A stretch of DNA of 34,529 bases from Bacteroidales bacterium (GTDB lineage: Bacteria; Bacteroidota; Bacteroidia; Bacteroidales; P3): NCBI GenBank assembly GCA_017962665.1, contig JAGCUU010000007.1:1-34529 (forward strand), in the 5' to 3' direction. A model generated the notes under the pieces. That model was given only the letters and a program-made list of their open reading frames with translations, was not told the DNA's origin and did not search any database. The translations under genes and the position numbers were made by a program. Of this stretch, positions 7,616 to 15,459 are shown piece after piece. The number at the start of each line of letters is the position of its first letter. Positions within the stretch are counted from its first letter, which is position 1.

Positions 7616-10114
7616 CTATATTCCTTCGGGTTTCATCTCGCAGTAGCGGGCATACCACTGCCTCTTTTCGGGTGTGTCAATGGGGCTGTATTCCGATATG
7701 ATGCAGCCTGTAAACAGGTCATCAGCCAAGGCAAGGATGAGGTTGTGGAGTTCCAGGGTCTCTTCAAAGCTCTTCCCTTCGGGACAGAAGAGGCGCTCTT
7801 CCTTTATTGCCTCATAACCGTAAATGGCACCCATGATGTTGCCTGTGATGGAACCTGTAGAGTCGCTATCTCCGTCATGGTTTACGGCGGCAATAATGGC
7901 CTCTTTCGTGCTGTCGATGTGGCGAAGGGCGCAAAAAAGCGATATGGCCCAGGCCTCTTCGCCAGTCCAACCTTCGCCCAACTGACAGATGGCGTCGGCG
8001 TCGGCTGTGTCGCTGTCTGCAAGTTGAATGGCTGTATTTGTCAAATTTTTTAGAATTTCTTTCTCTGCTGTATTCTGTTCACCTTCAACCTTAGCCATGA
8101 TATCAAGTCCATCTTGTATGATTTCACGGATTGTGGATTTCACTTCGTCGGGAGAGAGAGGAACGATTCGTTCAATAAGTAATGCCAGTAATGCTGCTGG
8201 CAGATAGCCCAAAGGATGCAGATGGGTAACCTTGGCAATCTTTGCTCCAGCCTCTGCCAGGTCCAGGGGGTTGTAAAAGCCGTGTACCGCATTGAAAAGC
8301 CCCATGGGAGCGACACGCATAATGCCACCGCAGCCTTTGCTGTTGTTCTGCGGATGTTCATGCTGTAGAAGACTCTCGCAGGCATTCATGCAGGTGGTTC
8401 CCGGTGCCCGGCGGTGTGCCAGTTCCGGCAGGTCGCGCAGCCAGGTATAATGGAAGTCCCCATCTCCCGTATGACTGTTCTTTTTGTAAGTCTGGGTGTA
8501 GTACCAGTCCAGGTAAGCACCATCTACGTAGTATTCAGGTTGTCCGCCGATGCCACGCATGTAGCCACGAGTGACTCCCATCAGCATCCCGTTGGCGGTA
8601 AAGAGCGTCATCTGCGTGTCGTCACTTACCAAAGCTTTGCCGTTGCAATCCAGCTCAAATCGCGTAATGCCGTTCTTCCCAAAACGTGAAAATATCTCGC
8701 TCCTGCCCATAAATTCCACGGGGTAGCCTAATGCATCGCCGGCGGCACCCGCCATCAGGCTGCCTCTGACTCGGTCTTTCAGCTGTTTTTCGTGTTGCTT
8801 CGCTCTCTCGGACATGCCCTCTATATACTTCCTGACGAACGCTTCCTGCCCCTTGGTTTCCGGTGTTGTACGGTATTCCGACTTTGGCATGTTGGAGAAC
8901 CGTGAGCGAAGACATTTCATGACGGCTTCAAACGACGTTTTTTCCATTTTCTCGGCCAGATAACAAGCTGCTATTGTTCCTGTCCTGCCTACACCTCCGT
9001 GGCAATGGATGTAGATATATCCATCGTCGCGATTCGAAAGTTCGGAGATTTTCTGTATGAGCCGGTGCACGTCGACGACGCTCTCGGGGACGCTGACATC
9101 GGGGATAGGGAATCTTGTGTATGTACAGTTGTCGGGTAGCAGTTGCGCATACGGATTTAATTCGCCCTCCTCGGTCAGGTCGACAAAATGACGTACACCG
9201 AAATGGAGCATCTGTTGAATCTTCCAGTCGGCTTTCACCGTGAACTTGTTACCTGGATATTCTCCGGCAAAGATATTTTGACCAAGGTAATACGACTGGT
9301 ATAACGGTCTGTATACAAAAGCTTCGAATTGATCATTTATTTCCATCAGCTCGGGTGGAACCAGTGCCCTGCACCGTTCTGTTATTTCGTCAGGGAGTTC
9401 GCTGCGTGACAAAAACCAGAGAGGTTGAGCGTCGGCTATGGCTGTCGCCATACATCCGATAGTGTCGGAGTCGCCGCCCATAGAGATGGCCAGACGCAGG
9501 GTGTCCAAGGCGTTGTCCCGTTGGAGGTATGCCATGATGGCAATGGGGACGCTCCCTTGACATGTCACGTCAAAGCTATAGCCGTCGCGGATCTCTTCCA
9601 ACTGGATGCCGAGGTCGTAGCCGAAAGTTTTTTCTATATATTGCTTTATTTTTTCTTTGACATCATTTTTTTCATGCATCTTCATGTATACGCATGCGGC
9701 AATGGCTTGGGCACCTTTGATGCCTTCAGGATGGTTGTGTGAGACGGATGCAGTAATCTTTGCCAATTCCAGTGCTTCCTCAAGCGACTTGGCATACATG
9801 CCCACAGGACTCACCCTCATGGCCGATCCGTTGCCAAAACTGCCGTAAGGTTGTGGATTGGCGGAGGCAAGCCATTTTCGAAAACTGCCTCCATAGCCGG
9901 CGTTGGGGTACTTGCGCCCCAAATCCTGCATTATCTCCACAAGGGTCTCTGGACTATGCCCATGGTCGTCCATAAGCCATTTGGCTACGGCCAGGGTCAT
10001 AATGCTGTCATCCGTGACTCGACTTCCTTCCGGCAGCAGTTCAAAATCTTCTGTCTTTATGTTGTGCCACTCTCTCGTTGAGCCGACAATATCGCCTATT
10101 AATGCGCCAAGCAT
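7616..10114 (-). CDS. ADP-ribosylglycohydrolase / dual-specificity phosphatase / ADP-ribosylglycohydrolase fusion
   Basis: One 832-residue protein contains three enzymes in tandem. Residues 1-265 are an ADP-ribosylglycohydrolase (DraG/ARH) domain with TDDS (34-37) and GGDSDT (214-219) as the two magnesium sites. Residues 275-435 are a cysteine-dependent phosphatase: general acid D339 in IPDVSVPE and the P-loop HCHGGVGRT with C371 and R377. Residues 447-800 are a second ADP-ribosylglycohydrolase with SDDT (497-500) and HDGDSDSTG (746-754). Both hydrolase domains keep their metal ligands, so both could be active in removing ADP-ribose or cleaving related compounds. No signal peptide is present, so it is cytoplasmic. 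A -7 box lies about 120 bases upstream. The substrates and the reason for the fusion are unknown. Confidence 0.88.
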   Translation of the reverse strand: MLGALIGDIVGSTREWHNIKTEDFELLPEGSRVTDDSIMTLAVAKWLMDDHGHSPETLVEIMQDLGRKYPNAGYGGSFRKWLASANPQPYGSFGNGSAMRVSPVGMYAKSLEEALELAKITASVSHNHPEGIKGAQAIAACVYMKMHEKNDVKEKIKQYIEKTFGYDLGIQLEEIRDGYSFDVTCQGSVPIAIMAYLQRDNALDTLRLAISMGGDSDTIGCMATAIADAQPLWFLSRSELPDEITERCRALVPPELMEINDQFEAFVYRPLYQSYYLGQNIFAGEYPGNKFTVKADWKIQQMLHFGVRHFVDLTEEGELNPYAQLLPDNCTYTRFPIPDVSVPESVVDVHRLIQKISELSNRDDGYIYIHCHGGVGRTGTIAACYLAEKMEKTSFEAVMKCLRSRFSNMPKSEYRTTPETKGQEAFVRKYIEGMSERAKQHEKQLKDRVRGSLMAGAAGDALGYPVEFMGRSEIFSRFGKNGITRFELDCNGKALVSDDTQMTLFTANGMLMGVTRGYMRGIGGQPEYYVDGAYLDWYYTQTYKKNSHTGDGDFHYTWLRDLPELAHRRAPGTTCMNACESLLQHEHPQNNSKGCGGIMRVAPMGLFNAVHGFYNPLDLAEAGAKIAKVTHLHPLGYLPAALLALLIERIVPLSPDEVKSTIREIIQDGLDIMAKVEGEQNTAEKEILKNLTNTAIQLADSDTADADAICQLGEGWTGEEAWAISLFCALRHIDSTKEAIIAAVNHDGDSDSTGSITGNIMGAIYGYEAIKEERLFCPEGKSFEETLELHNLILALADDLFTGCIISEYSPIDTPEKRQWYARYCEMKPEGI

Positions 10115-10234
10115 AGTGTATCTGTTAAATGTTGAATAATTGTAGGGTATGAGAATTCTATGGTTTTGGTAATCTCACATTTCTTTCTTATTTACAGAGA
10201 AAAAACCGTGACAACGGTAGTCTTTCTACAAATG

Positions 10235-10242
10235 CAAATATA
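10235..10242 (-). promoter_or_regulatory. -7 box upstream of the ADP-ribosylglycohydrolase fusion gene
   Basis: The minus strand reads TATATTTG followed by C. A weak -33 (TCTG) is about 20 bases upstream. The implied leader to the ATG at 10114 is about 115 bases. Confidence 0.55.
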
Positions 10243-10289
10243 CATAAAAATCTTGATATACACAGATGTAAAGCTTAAACAGGAACACG

Positions 10290-10312
10290 AACTATCAAAT
10301 ATGTTGATAGTT
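10290..10312. repeat. Perfect 9-bp inverted repeat between two genes
   Basis: AACTATCAA, a 5-base spacer (ATATG), then TTGATAGTT. It lies 33 bases after the WG-repeat gene and about 50 bases upstream of the -7 box of the next gene. There is no clean T-run after it on the minus strand, so it may be a regulator site rather than a terminator. Confidence 0.5.
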
Positions 10313-10344
10313 AGTGTCGGTAATTGTTTTGGAGGTTGTTCCAG

Positions 10345-11538
10345 TCACTCTACCTTTTGCCCTTTGCTGTTCAGCAGAACGCCACGGTCGTAATCGCTCT
10401 TGCACAGGTAAAGGTCTTTGTCGATAGCCTCGATGCTGGAGTAGATGGGCGGTGTGAGTGCACGACCGTCGGGGGTCATCAGACCGTACCAGTAGGATTC
10501 GGCTTCGTATCGCAGACATGTTGCTATGGCCATCCGTTGGGCGGGATTGCTGTAGCTATAGTATTCGTCAGAACACTCGTTGCCGTCTTTGTTGACAGGA
10601 TACAGAACCTCATGAGTCTCATACATAAGTTGGGTGATATTCCTGATTTGTGAGGCTTCAATCAGTTTGCCGTGCAACGAATATGTCTTCTGTATATGGT
10701 CTGCAAATGTGGCGAGGATTACGGTGTCGTAAATCATAAATGTTGCATGTGCCGGAGGCATGACGGTGTCCATGTTAAAGGTCAGGATGGTCTGCTCATC
10801 AAGTGCCTTGAAGTGCCAGAAAGTGTCTATCGGTACGATCTCCTGGTAGACAGGAGGTACTACCCATTCGCCATTGCGGTCAATGAGGCCTATATGTGTA
10901 CCCGTGTTGTCGCGCACTGCACAATGGCCACCATGGAAGACATAGCCGTCATCGTCAGTACGGTAGGCAAAATGACGGTTGATGACGACGTTGCCTGTTG
11001 TGTCGATAAATTTCACTTTGCCGTTCCGTTCCACCGCGGCCAGACCTTCGGAGAAGACCCATGCATGACTGTAGGTCGGAGGCACAATAATATGGCCGTT
11101 ACGCATGTGGAAGTATCCACGCTTCTCACCGTCGCTGTAACACACCAGCGAATCCCCCTCCATAGGTTTCGATATCCAAGTGATTTTCTTTAACACTATT
11201 TCCCCGTTGCTGTCTGCAACATATCCATAGATGTTGTATGAGTGTTCGTAGAAGGAAAGGTTTTCCGAAATGGTTTCGGAAAGATAGGCATCGCCGTATT
11301 CTTCGCCGCGGTCAAGGATGTTTCGTGCCATCCAACAGACTTTTTGTCCTGCTATGATGAGTATACCTACTGTCCATAGTACAACAACTACGGTAAAGGC
11401 TGTACCCACGATGCGTCGTAATACGCGACCGTACTTCGTCTCGTCTTTCATGCCAAAGAGAGTCGCTACCCAGTCGACTAATGTAGAGAAGACTTTCTTA
11501 ATCCCTCTCCAAAGAGATTTTTTTTCATTTGTTTCCAT
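10345..11538 (-). CDS. Membrane-anchored WG-repeat protein
   Basis: The 397-residue protein has a basic cytoplasmic segment, one transmembrane helix at about 44-64 (GTAFTVVVVLWTVGILIIAG) and then a long extracytoplasmic part. This part has degenerate WG/KWG beta repeats, for example EKRGYFHMRNGHIIVPPTY, SEGLAAVERNGKVKFIDTTG and HIGLIDRNGEWVVPPVY. The charge distribution (KYGRVLRR before the helix) predicts N-in, C-out. WG-repeat proteins are abundant in Bacteroidota and have no single known function; they probably act as binding scaffolds. The next upstream gene pair also encodes a WG-repeat protein, but a terminator separates them. Confidence 0.8.
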   Translation of the reverse strand: METNEKKSLWRGIKKVFSTLVDWVATLFGMKDETKYGRVLRRIVGTAFTVVVVLWTVGILIIAGQKVCWMARNILDRGEEYGDAYLSETISENLSFYEHSYNIYGYVADSNGEIVLKKITWISKPMEGDSLVCYSDGEKRGYFHMRNGHIIVPPTYSHAWVFSEGLAAVERNGKVKFIDTTGNVVINRHFAYRTDDDGYVFHGGHCAVRDNTGTHIGLIDRNGEWVVPPVYQEIVPIDTFWHFKALDEQTILTFNMDTVMPPAHATFMIYDTVILATFADHIQKTYSLHGKLIEASQIRNITQLMYETHEVLYPVNKDGNECSDEYYSYSNPAQRMAIATCLRYEAESYWYGLMTPDGRALTPPIYSSIEAIDKDLYLCKSDYDRGVLLNSKGQKVE

Positions 11539-11584
11539 AGCGGTTTTTGTTTTGTTGTGTAATTGGTGTATTGGTGTAAAGGTG

Positions 11585-11615
11585 TAAATGTACGATTTTT
11601 TTAACCTTTACTAAA
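11585..11615 (-). promoter_or_regulatory. Possible weak promoter of the membrane WG-repeat gene
   Basis: TTTA, 19 bases, then TACATTTA on the minus strand: one mismatch in each box from the Bacteroidota consensus. It lies within a run of GGTGTA-like direct repeats (about 11558-11588). Confidence 0.3.
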
Positions 11616-11655
11616 TATAGAATACCGCAATGGGGAAAAAATATCATCGGGGTTT

Positions 11656-11696
11656 AAAAAAAAACTGCGTCGGAAACGTATCCAGCGCAGCTTTTT
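11656..11696 (-). terminator. Rho-independent terminator after the aspartic protease gene
   Basis: On the minus strand an A-run leads into CTGCG...CGCAG (with an inner GG/CC pair), followed by eight T residues. It starts 24 bases downstream of the stop codon of the aspartic protease gene and marks the likely end of the long leftward transcription unit. Confidence 0.8.
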
Positions 11697-11720
11697 CGAT
11701 GCTTGTTATTGCTATATTTA

Positions 11721-12398
11721 TCAGAAGAGTAGTATGTTGCTTTTGAAATCCAATAGTACTTTGTACCTGTTAAACAAATCAAAACCAATAGCGCCTTCTA
11801 TGCCCATCATTTTAAGAGGCATTTCCAATGCTTGTGGCAGCACTCCGAAGTTGACGGGGAAAGTCTCTTTCTCAATGGAGGCCTCCATGGTATAGACTTG
11901 TGTTTTGTAGTTGCCAATCATGGGATTAAAATCATCTATCGTTTCAAGCAGTGTTTCTCCCTCTGTAAGTGTTTTGTCTATATATGATATTCTTGCACCT
12001 GTGTCAAGTGCTACTCTTACAGGAGTGTTTTTCACCGTCATGTTGATACAAACCTCTCCCATGTGACCACGCAGAATGGGTGTCGAGCAGGTGCCATCAA
12101 ATGGGATTGGCTCGTCGCTGAACGTCACTTGTTTCTGTTTGTAGTCCGTCAGGATATAGAATTTCTCTATGATGTCCATCCCCATAAAGACGTCAAGATC
12201 ATAATTCATTAGTTGGGATAGGCTATTGATATCCTTTCCACCCAGTGAGGTGTGACAGCTAAACACTTGTCCCATAAAGTCGAAGGAGCTTTGTTTCGCA
12301 ATCGTTACAGGACAGCCGGTGTCTACTAATACTTTCAAACCATCAATAATAATAATCAGATGGCCGTCATACAGGTCAATGTCAAATGTTTTGATCAT
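11721..12398 (-). CDS. Two-lobed retropepsin-like aspartic protease
   Basis: The 225-residue protein holds two copies of an aspartic protease fold in one chain. The first lobe has LVDTG with D26 and a later hydrophobic-glycine element VFMGMDII (70-77). The second lobe has ALDTG with D132 and GAIGFDLF (202-209). The spacing from DTG to the second element is about 45 residues in the first lobe and 70 in the second. Retropepsins usually have one lobe and dimerise; here both aspartates are on one chain, so a monomeric, pepsin-like active site is expected. No signal peptide or membrane helix is seen, so it should be cytoplasmic. It starts 9 bases after a WG-repeat gene and is the last gene before a terminator. 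Substrate unknown. Confidence 0.8.
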   Translation of the reverse strand: MIKTFDIDLYDGHLIIIIDGLKVLVDTGCPVTIAKQSSFDFMGQVFSCHTSLGGKDINSLSQLMNYDLDVFMGMDIIEKFYILTDYKQKQVTFSDEPIPFDGTCSTPILRGHMGEVCINMTVKNTPVRVALDTGARISYIDKTLTEGETLLETIDDFNPMIGNYKTQVYTMEASIEKETFPVNFGVLPQALEMPLKMMGIEGAIGFDLFNRYKVLLDFKSNILLF

Positions 12399-12407
12399 AA
12401 TAAAAAA

Positions 12408-13703
12408 TTAATCATGTAAATGAAGCCAAATATAAGGGAATTCGTCGCTTGTCCATATAATCTCGCCTTTCTGGTTGATATAGTGGAATTTCCCATCTTG
12501 TTTTATTGGAGCAACTTTTCCGATGAAATAATGTGCCTCGTCAAATTGTGGTTTGATAGCATATTCCCCCTTTTTGTTAATATAGCCGTATTTCCCGTTT
12601 TTTTTGACGGCAGCAAATCCCTCTTTGTAAGGTTTTGCATCGTCAAATCCTTTTATACTTATTAATAAACGACGGAAAAACATTCTTTTACCCCAAGCCC
12701 TTTTTGGTAGAGAATCCCTTGTTATATAGTGGCATTTATCGTTTATTTTGACAATGGCAATTCCATCGTTAAAATTATCTGCGTCGTCGAATAATGGTTT
12801 TATAAAATACTCACCTTTCTTGTTTATATAGCCGTACTTGCCATTGGCGCTGACACAAGCCAATCCTTGAGAAAAATCTGTAACTGTATCGAATTGTGGC
12901 TTTATGGCGAACTCTCCGTTTTTGTCAATATATCCAAACTTTCCATCTATTTTGACTGCTGCCAACCCTTCGATGAAATTACCCGCAATATCATATTGCG
13001 GATTAATGATAAACTGTCCAGTCTTATCGATGAATCCCCATTTCCCTTTTGAAGGTTTAACATACCAATGAATATAGGGCGAATCGTATAAAGGATTCTT
13101 TTCGGTTTCAATCATCACCCGGGCCAGCCCCTCATGGAAATTGTATGCGTCGTCGAACTGAGGGGTAATGGCATATTCTCCTGTCATATCTATAGGAATC
13201 CTATTTGTCCCGTAATGTAAAGTATTGGAAAAATCTTTGTTTTCAATTGTTTTCAGACTTATGTAACCCCATTTGCCATCTGTCTTGACGCATGCAAGGT
13301 CTTCGGAGAAAGTCATTCCAATATCTTCAAAAGCAGGATTTACAATAAAATCAATCTTCAATGACCAATGGTCGGAGATATCACAATTCTGTCGGATGTA
13401 TCCCCATTTACCATCTTTACCATTCATTACAATTGACTTTTCTGGCGGAAAAGATACATCATGGTCAAATTTGGGCTCGGCGGCCCAACGACCATAACAG
13501 TCTATATAACCCCACGTAGGCGGATAATAATCTGAAAGAAGAGTTTTGATAGGGGTGGTATTGTCAAGAATCATTGCAACACAAGCGGTGTCGCGGGAAA
13601 AAATATCTGCAAACTCAAACTGAGGCTTAATGACAATTTTCCCGTCAGCATCAATGTATCCTTCTTTATTATTTTGTCTTATTGGATATAAATCATGCAG
13701 CAT
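12408..13703 (-). CDS. Cytoplasmic WG-repeat protein
   Basis: The 431-residue protein is almost entirely WG (KWG) repeats, about nine or ten copies of roughly 40 residues. Well-preserved ones include KWGFIDKTGQFIINPQYD, KFGYIDKNGEFAIKPQFD and KYGYINKKGEYFIKPLFD, each followed by an F..GLA.V strand. There is no signal peptide or transmembrane helix. The gene is more AT-rich than most neighbours. It lies 9 bases before the aspartic protease gene and 39 bases after the M48-TerB gene, so it probably belongs to the same transcript. It may bind a partner or present a substrate to the protease, but this is inference from position only. Confidence 0.82.
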   Translation of the reverse strand: MLHDLYPIRQNNKEGYIDADGKIVIKPQFEFADIFSRDTACVAMILDNTTPIKTLLSDYYPPTWGYIDCYGRWAAEPKFDHDVSFPPEKSIVMNGKDGKWGYIRQNCDISDHWSLKIDFIVNPAFEDIGMTFSEDLACVKTDGKWGYISLKTIENKDFSNTLHYGTNRIPIDMTGEYAITPQFDDAYNFHEGLARVMIETEKNPLYDSPYIHWYVKPSKGKWGFIDKTGQFIINPQYDIAGNFIEGLAAVKIDGKFGYIDKNGEFAIKPQFDTVTDFSQGLACVSANGKYGYINKKGEYFIKPLFDDADNFNDGIAIVKINDKCHYITRDSLPKRAWGKRMFFRRLLISIKGFDDAKPYKEGFAAVKKNGKYGYINKKGEYAIKPQFDEAHYFIGKVAPIKQDGKFHYINQKGEIIWTSDEFPYIWLHLHD

Positions 13704-13742
13704 GTCAAAATGTTTTATGGAAATACTTCTTGGTTGACGTGC

Positions 13743-14951
13743 TTAGCAGATTGACTCCAGGCTTGGTACGTAGCTTTTCTGTATGGAATGGGCGATGGAT
13801 TGAGCCACCTCCATTTCGCTGAAGCCTATGCTTTCTCCGAAGTTGTAAAGCATATTTACCTCCTGTTCGGCGATTTTCTTGTCGCTCATCACGATATGAA
13901 TCATGTATTGTAGCAGGCTTTCGCGCATGCCGGGGTTGATGTTCAGAATATTGCCTACTGCTTTGTTGAAGGTGTCTCCGATGTCTCCTGCGGCAATCTC
14001 TTCCAGGTAGCGGCGTGGGAAAATCTGCAGGCTGGCCAGGGTGTCGAGAATCTGGTTGAATTCGTCATCTTTAATCTCTCCGTCTGAAGAGGCTACGATG
14101 ATGCCTGCCGAAGCCATGAAGCGTGCAAGGTGTTCGTCAAGTTCCGAGTTACCAACTTTCAGGAGTATTGCAATCAGTTCGTCCATGCCTTGTTTCAATG
14201 ATTCTTCCGTATCGGCGTTGGCAAAGAGGTTGAGAGCTTGCACGCGGATGGGGTTGACGGGGTGTGAGGCGCGGCTTACACCTTTGTCGTTAAGGAAGTA
14301 GTCCAGTCGGCGGTTGTTGTCGGCGAGAAGAGCTTCGATACTGACACTCATCTTCTCCAGGTCGAGACCGGAGGCCATCTTGAAGAATGCTGTCACGCAG
14401 ACGTTCAGGTTGTTCGTGGCCATATACCCATAGCGGTCAGCCACCAGTTCGGCCAGCTGTTCGTGTAGGCGGATCTTATACTGGAGCGAGACCGGTACAT
14501 TGGAGTTGGGAGGGAAGACGAAATAAATAAGACGGCTGAGTGATGTGTCGCGGTTGATAAGGTGTCCGAGCTCATGTCCAACCACGAAACGCAGTTCGTC
14601 CTGGGTCATCAGGTCAAATAGGCCAGAGTTTACATTGACGATGTGCGGCTGCCCTTCATCTTCGGCAGCCAGAGAGAAGGCGTTGACCGTTGAGTCGCCG
14701 GTGATGTAGAAATCCACAGGCTCGTCGAAGTTCAGCTGTTGCTTTACCTCTTGGCAAAGGCGGTAGAAGTCAGGCAACAACTCTGGCTGCACCTTGAGGC
14801 AGTGTCCCTCCATGCTGCTGCGCCAGTAGGCGTCGCTGCTGGAAATCTTTGTTTTGCGGAGCACCTCCTCTACTACAGGTCCTTGCAGAGCGTTGTAGAT
14901 TTGACTGCCAATCTGTTTCTCGAGTTCGATGGTTGGATTAAGTTTTTTCAT
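13743..14951 (-). CDS. M48-type metallopeptidase fused to a TerB-like domain
   Basis: The 402-residue protein has a gluzincin peptidase domain: HELGH at 126-130 binds zinc, and the ligand glutamate is E168 in LAELVADRYG, the usual M48 arrangement. Residues of about 275-395 look like a TerB helical domain, with ASSDGEIKDDE and MSDKKIAEQE acidic turns typical of that family. No membrane helix is seen, unlike many M48 proteases, so it is probably cytoplasmic. The frame is open further upstream, but ATG 14951 (MKKLNPTIELEKQ) is used because the upstream part is low-quality and overlaps an inverted repeat. TerB domains occur in tellurite/phage-type stress systems. The gene sits between a RyR gene and WG-repeat gene. 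Confidence 0.85.
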   Translation of the reverse strand: MKKLNPTIELEKQIGSQIYNALQGPVVEEVLRKTKISSSDAYWRSSMEGHCLKVQPELLPDFYRLCQEVKQQLNFDEPVDFYITGDSTVNAFSLAAEDEGQPHIVNVNSGLFDLMTQDELRFVVGHELGHLINRDTSLSRLIYFVFPPNSNVPVSLQYKIRLHEQLAELVADRYGYMATNNLNVCVTAFFKMASGLDLEKMSVSIEALLADNNRRLDYFLNDKGVSRASHPVNPIRVQALNLFANADTEESLKQGMDELIAILLKVGNSELDEHLARFMASAGIIVASSDGEIKDDEFNQILDTLASLQIFPRRYLEEIAAGDIGDTFNKAVGNILNINPGMRESLLQYMIHIVMSDKKIAEQEVNMLYNFGESIGFSEMEVAQSIAHSIQKSYVPSLESIC

Positions 14952-14986
14952 GACGGTATTGTTTTTGTGATCATTTTTCAGTGTAG

Positions 14987-15020
14987 CAAGGGAAGAGCGG
15001 TAAGGGTGGCTCTTCCCTTG
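14987..15020. repeat. Perfect 12-bp inverted repeat upstream of the M48-TerB gene
   Basis: CAAGGGAAGAGC, a 10-base loop, then GCTCTTCCCTTG. It lies 15 bases after the RyR gene stop and 35 bases before the M48-TerB start. No T-run follows on the minus strand. It could limit read-through, stabilise a processed end, or bind a regulator. Confidence 0.7.
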
Positions 15021-15035
15021 GATTGTCAAGCGCGG

Positions 15036-15329
15036 TCATCGTTTGTTGATGTCAAATCCTGCTTTCAGGATGAATTTTAGAGTTTCAGTGCAGGTGTTGC
15101 GGTCGTATACTTTCTCCTCTTCGGGCAGCTCTTCGTAGGGGATGAGGCATGGATGTTTTTTGTTGGCATCGTCGCGCTCTGGCCCGTAAGTCCAGCCTTG
15201 TTCGATGCGGGTTTCAGCCCAGATTTCATGCACGTTTTTCGACATCTTCTCTACTAATGGTCCCAATTCCTCTGGCAGCTGGACATCCTTTGTGTCTACG
15301 GGCTGCGGAATGTAATTCTCGGTTTTCAT
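15036..15329 (-). CDS. Stand-alone RyR-domain protein
   Basis: The 97-residue protein is a single RyR domain, the module first named in ryanodine receptors and common in bacterial signalling genes. Key features are VHEIWAETRIEQGW (33-46), TYGPERDD (47-54), KKHPCLIPY (57-65) and EEKVYDR (71-77). It is closely similar to the C-terminal domain of the next upstream gene (both have WTYGPxRDDANKKHP), so the two are recent paralogs. The ligand of bacterial RyR domains is not established to my knowledge; a nucleotide-like ligand is an inference. The gap of 130 bases to the upstream gene has no recognised promoter. Confidence 0.85.
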   Translation of the reverse strand: MKTENYIPQPVDTKDVQLPEELGPLVEKMSKNVHEIWAETRIEQGWTYGPERDDANKKHPCLIPYEELPEEEKVYDRNTCTETLKFILKAGFDINKR

Positions 15330-15459
15330 GTTCTTTCCTTTTTTGGTTTATTACAACATTAGAGAGCCTTGGCGCCTCAAAAAAATATCATCACTTCTCT
15401 TCAAATTCGCATTTTTATACAAGTTCCATAAAACATCTTCCATCATACATCACACATCT

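Noticed and set aside
11557-11590. GGTGTA direct repeats as a possible iteron or CRISPR-like array
   Set aside because: Units are only 6-8 bases, imperfect and few; no origin or cas genes nearby.
14952-15029. N-terminal extension of the M48-TerB protein
   Set aside because: It runs through the 12-bp inverted repeat and has no domain similarity; ATG 14951 is a better start.
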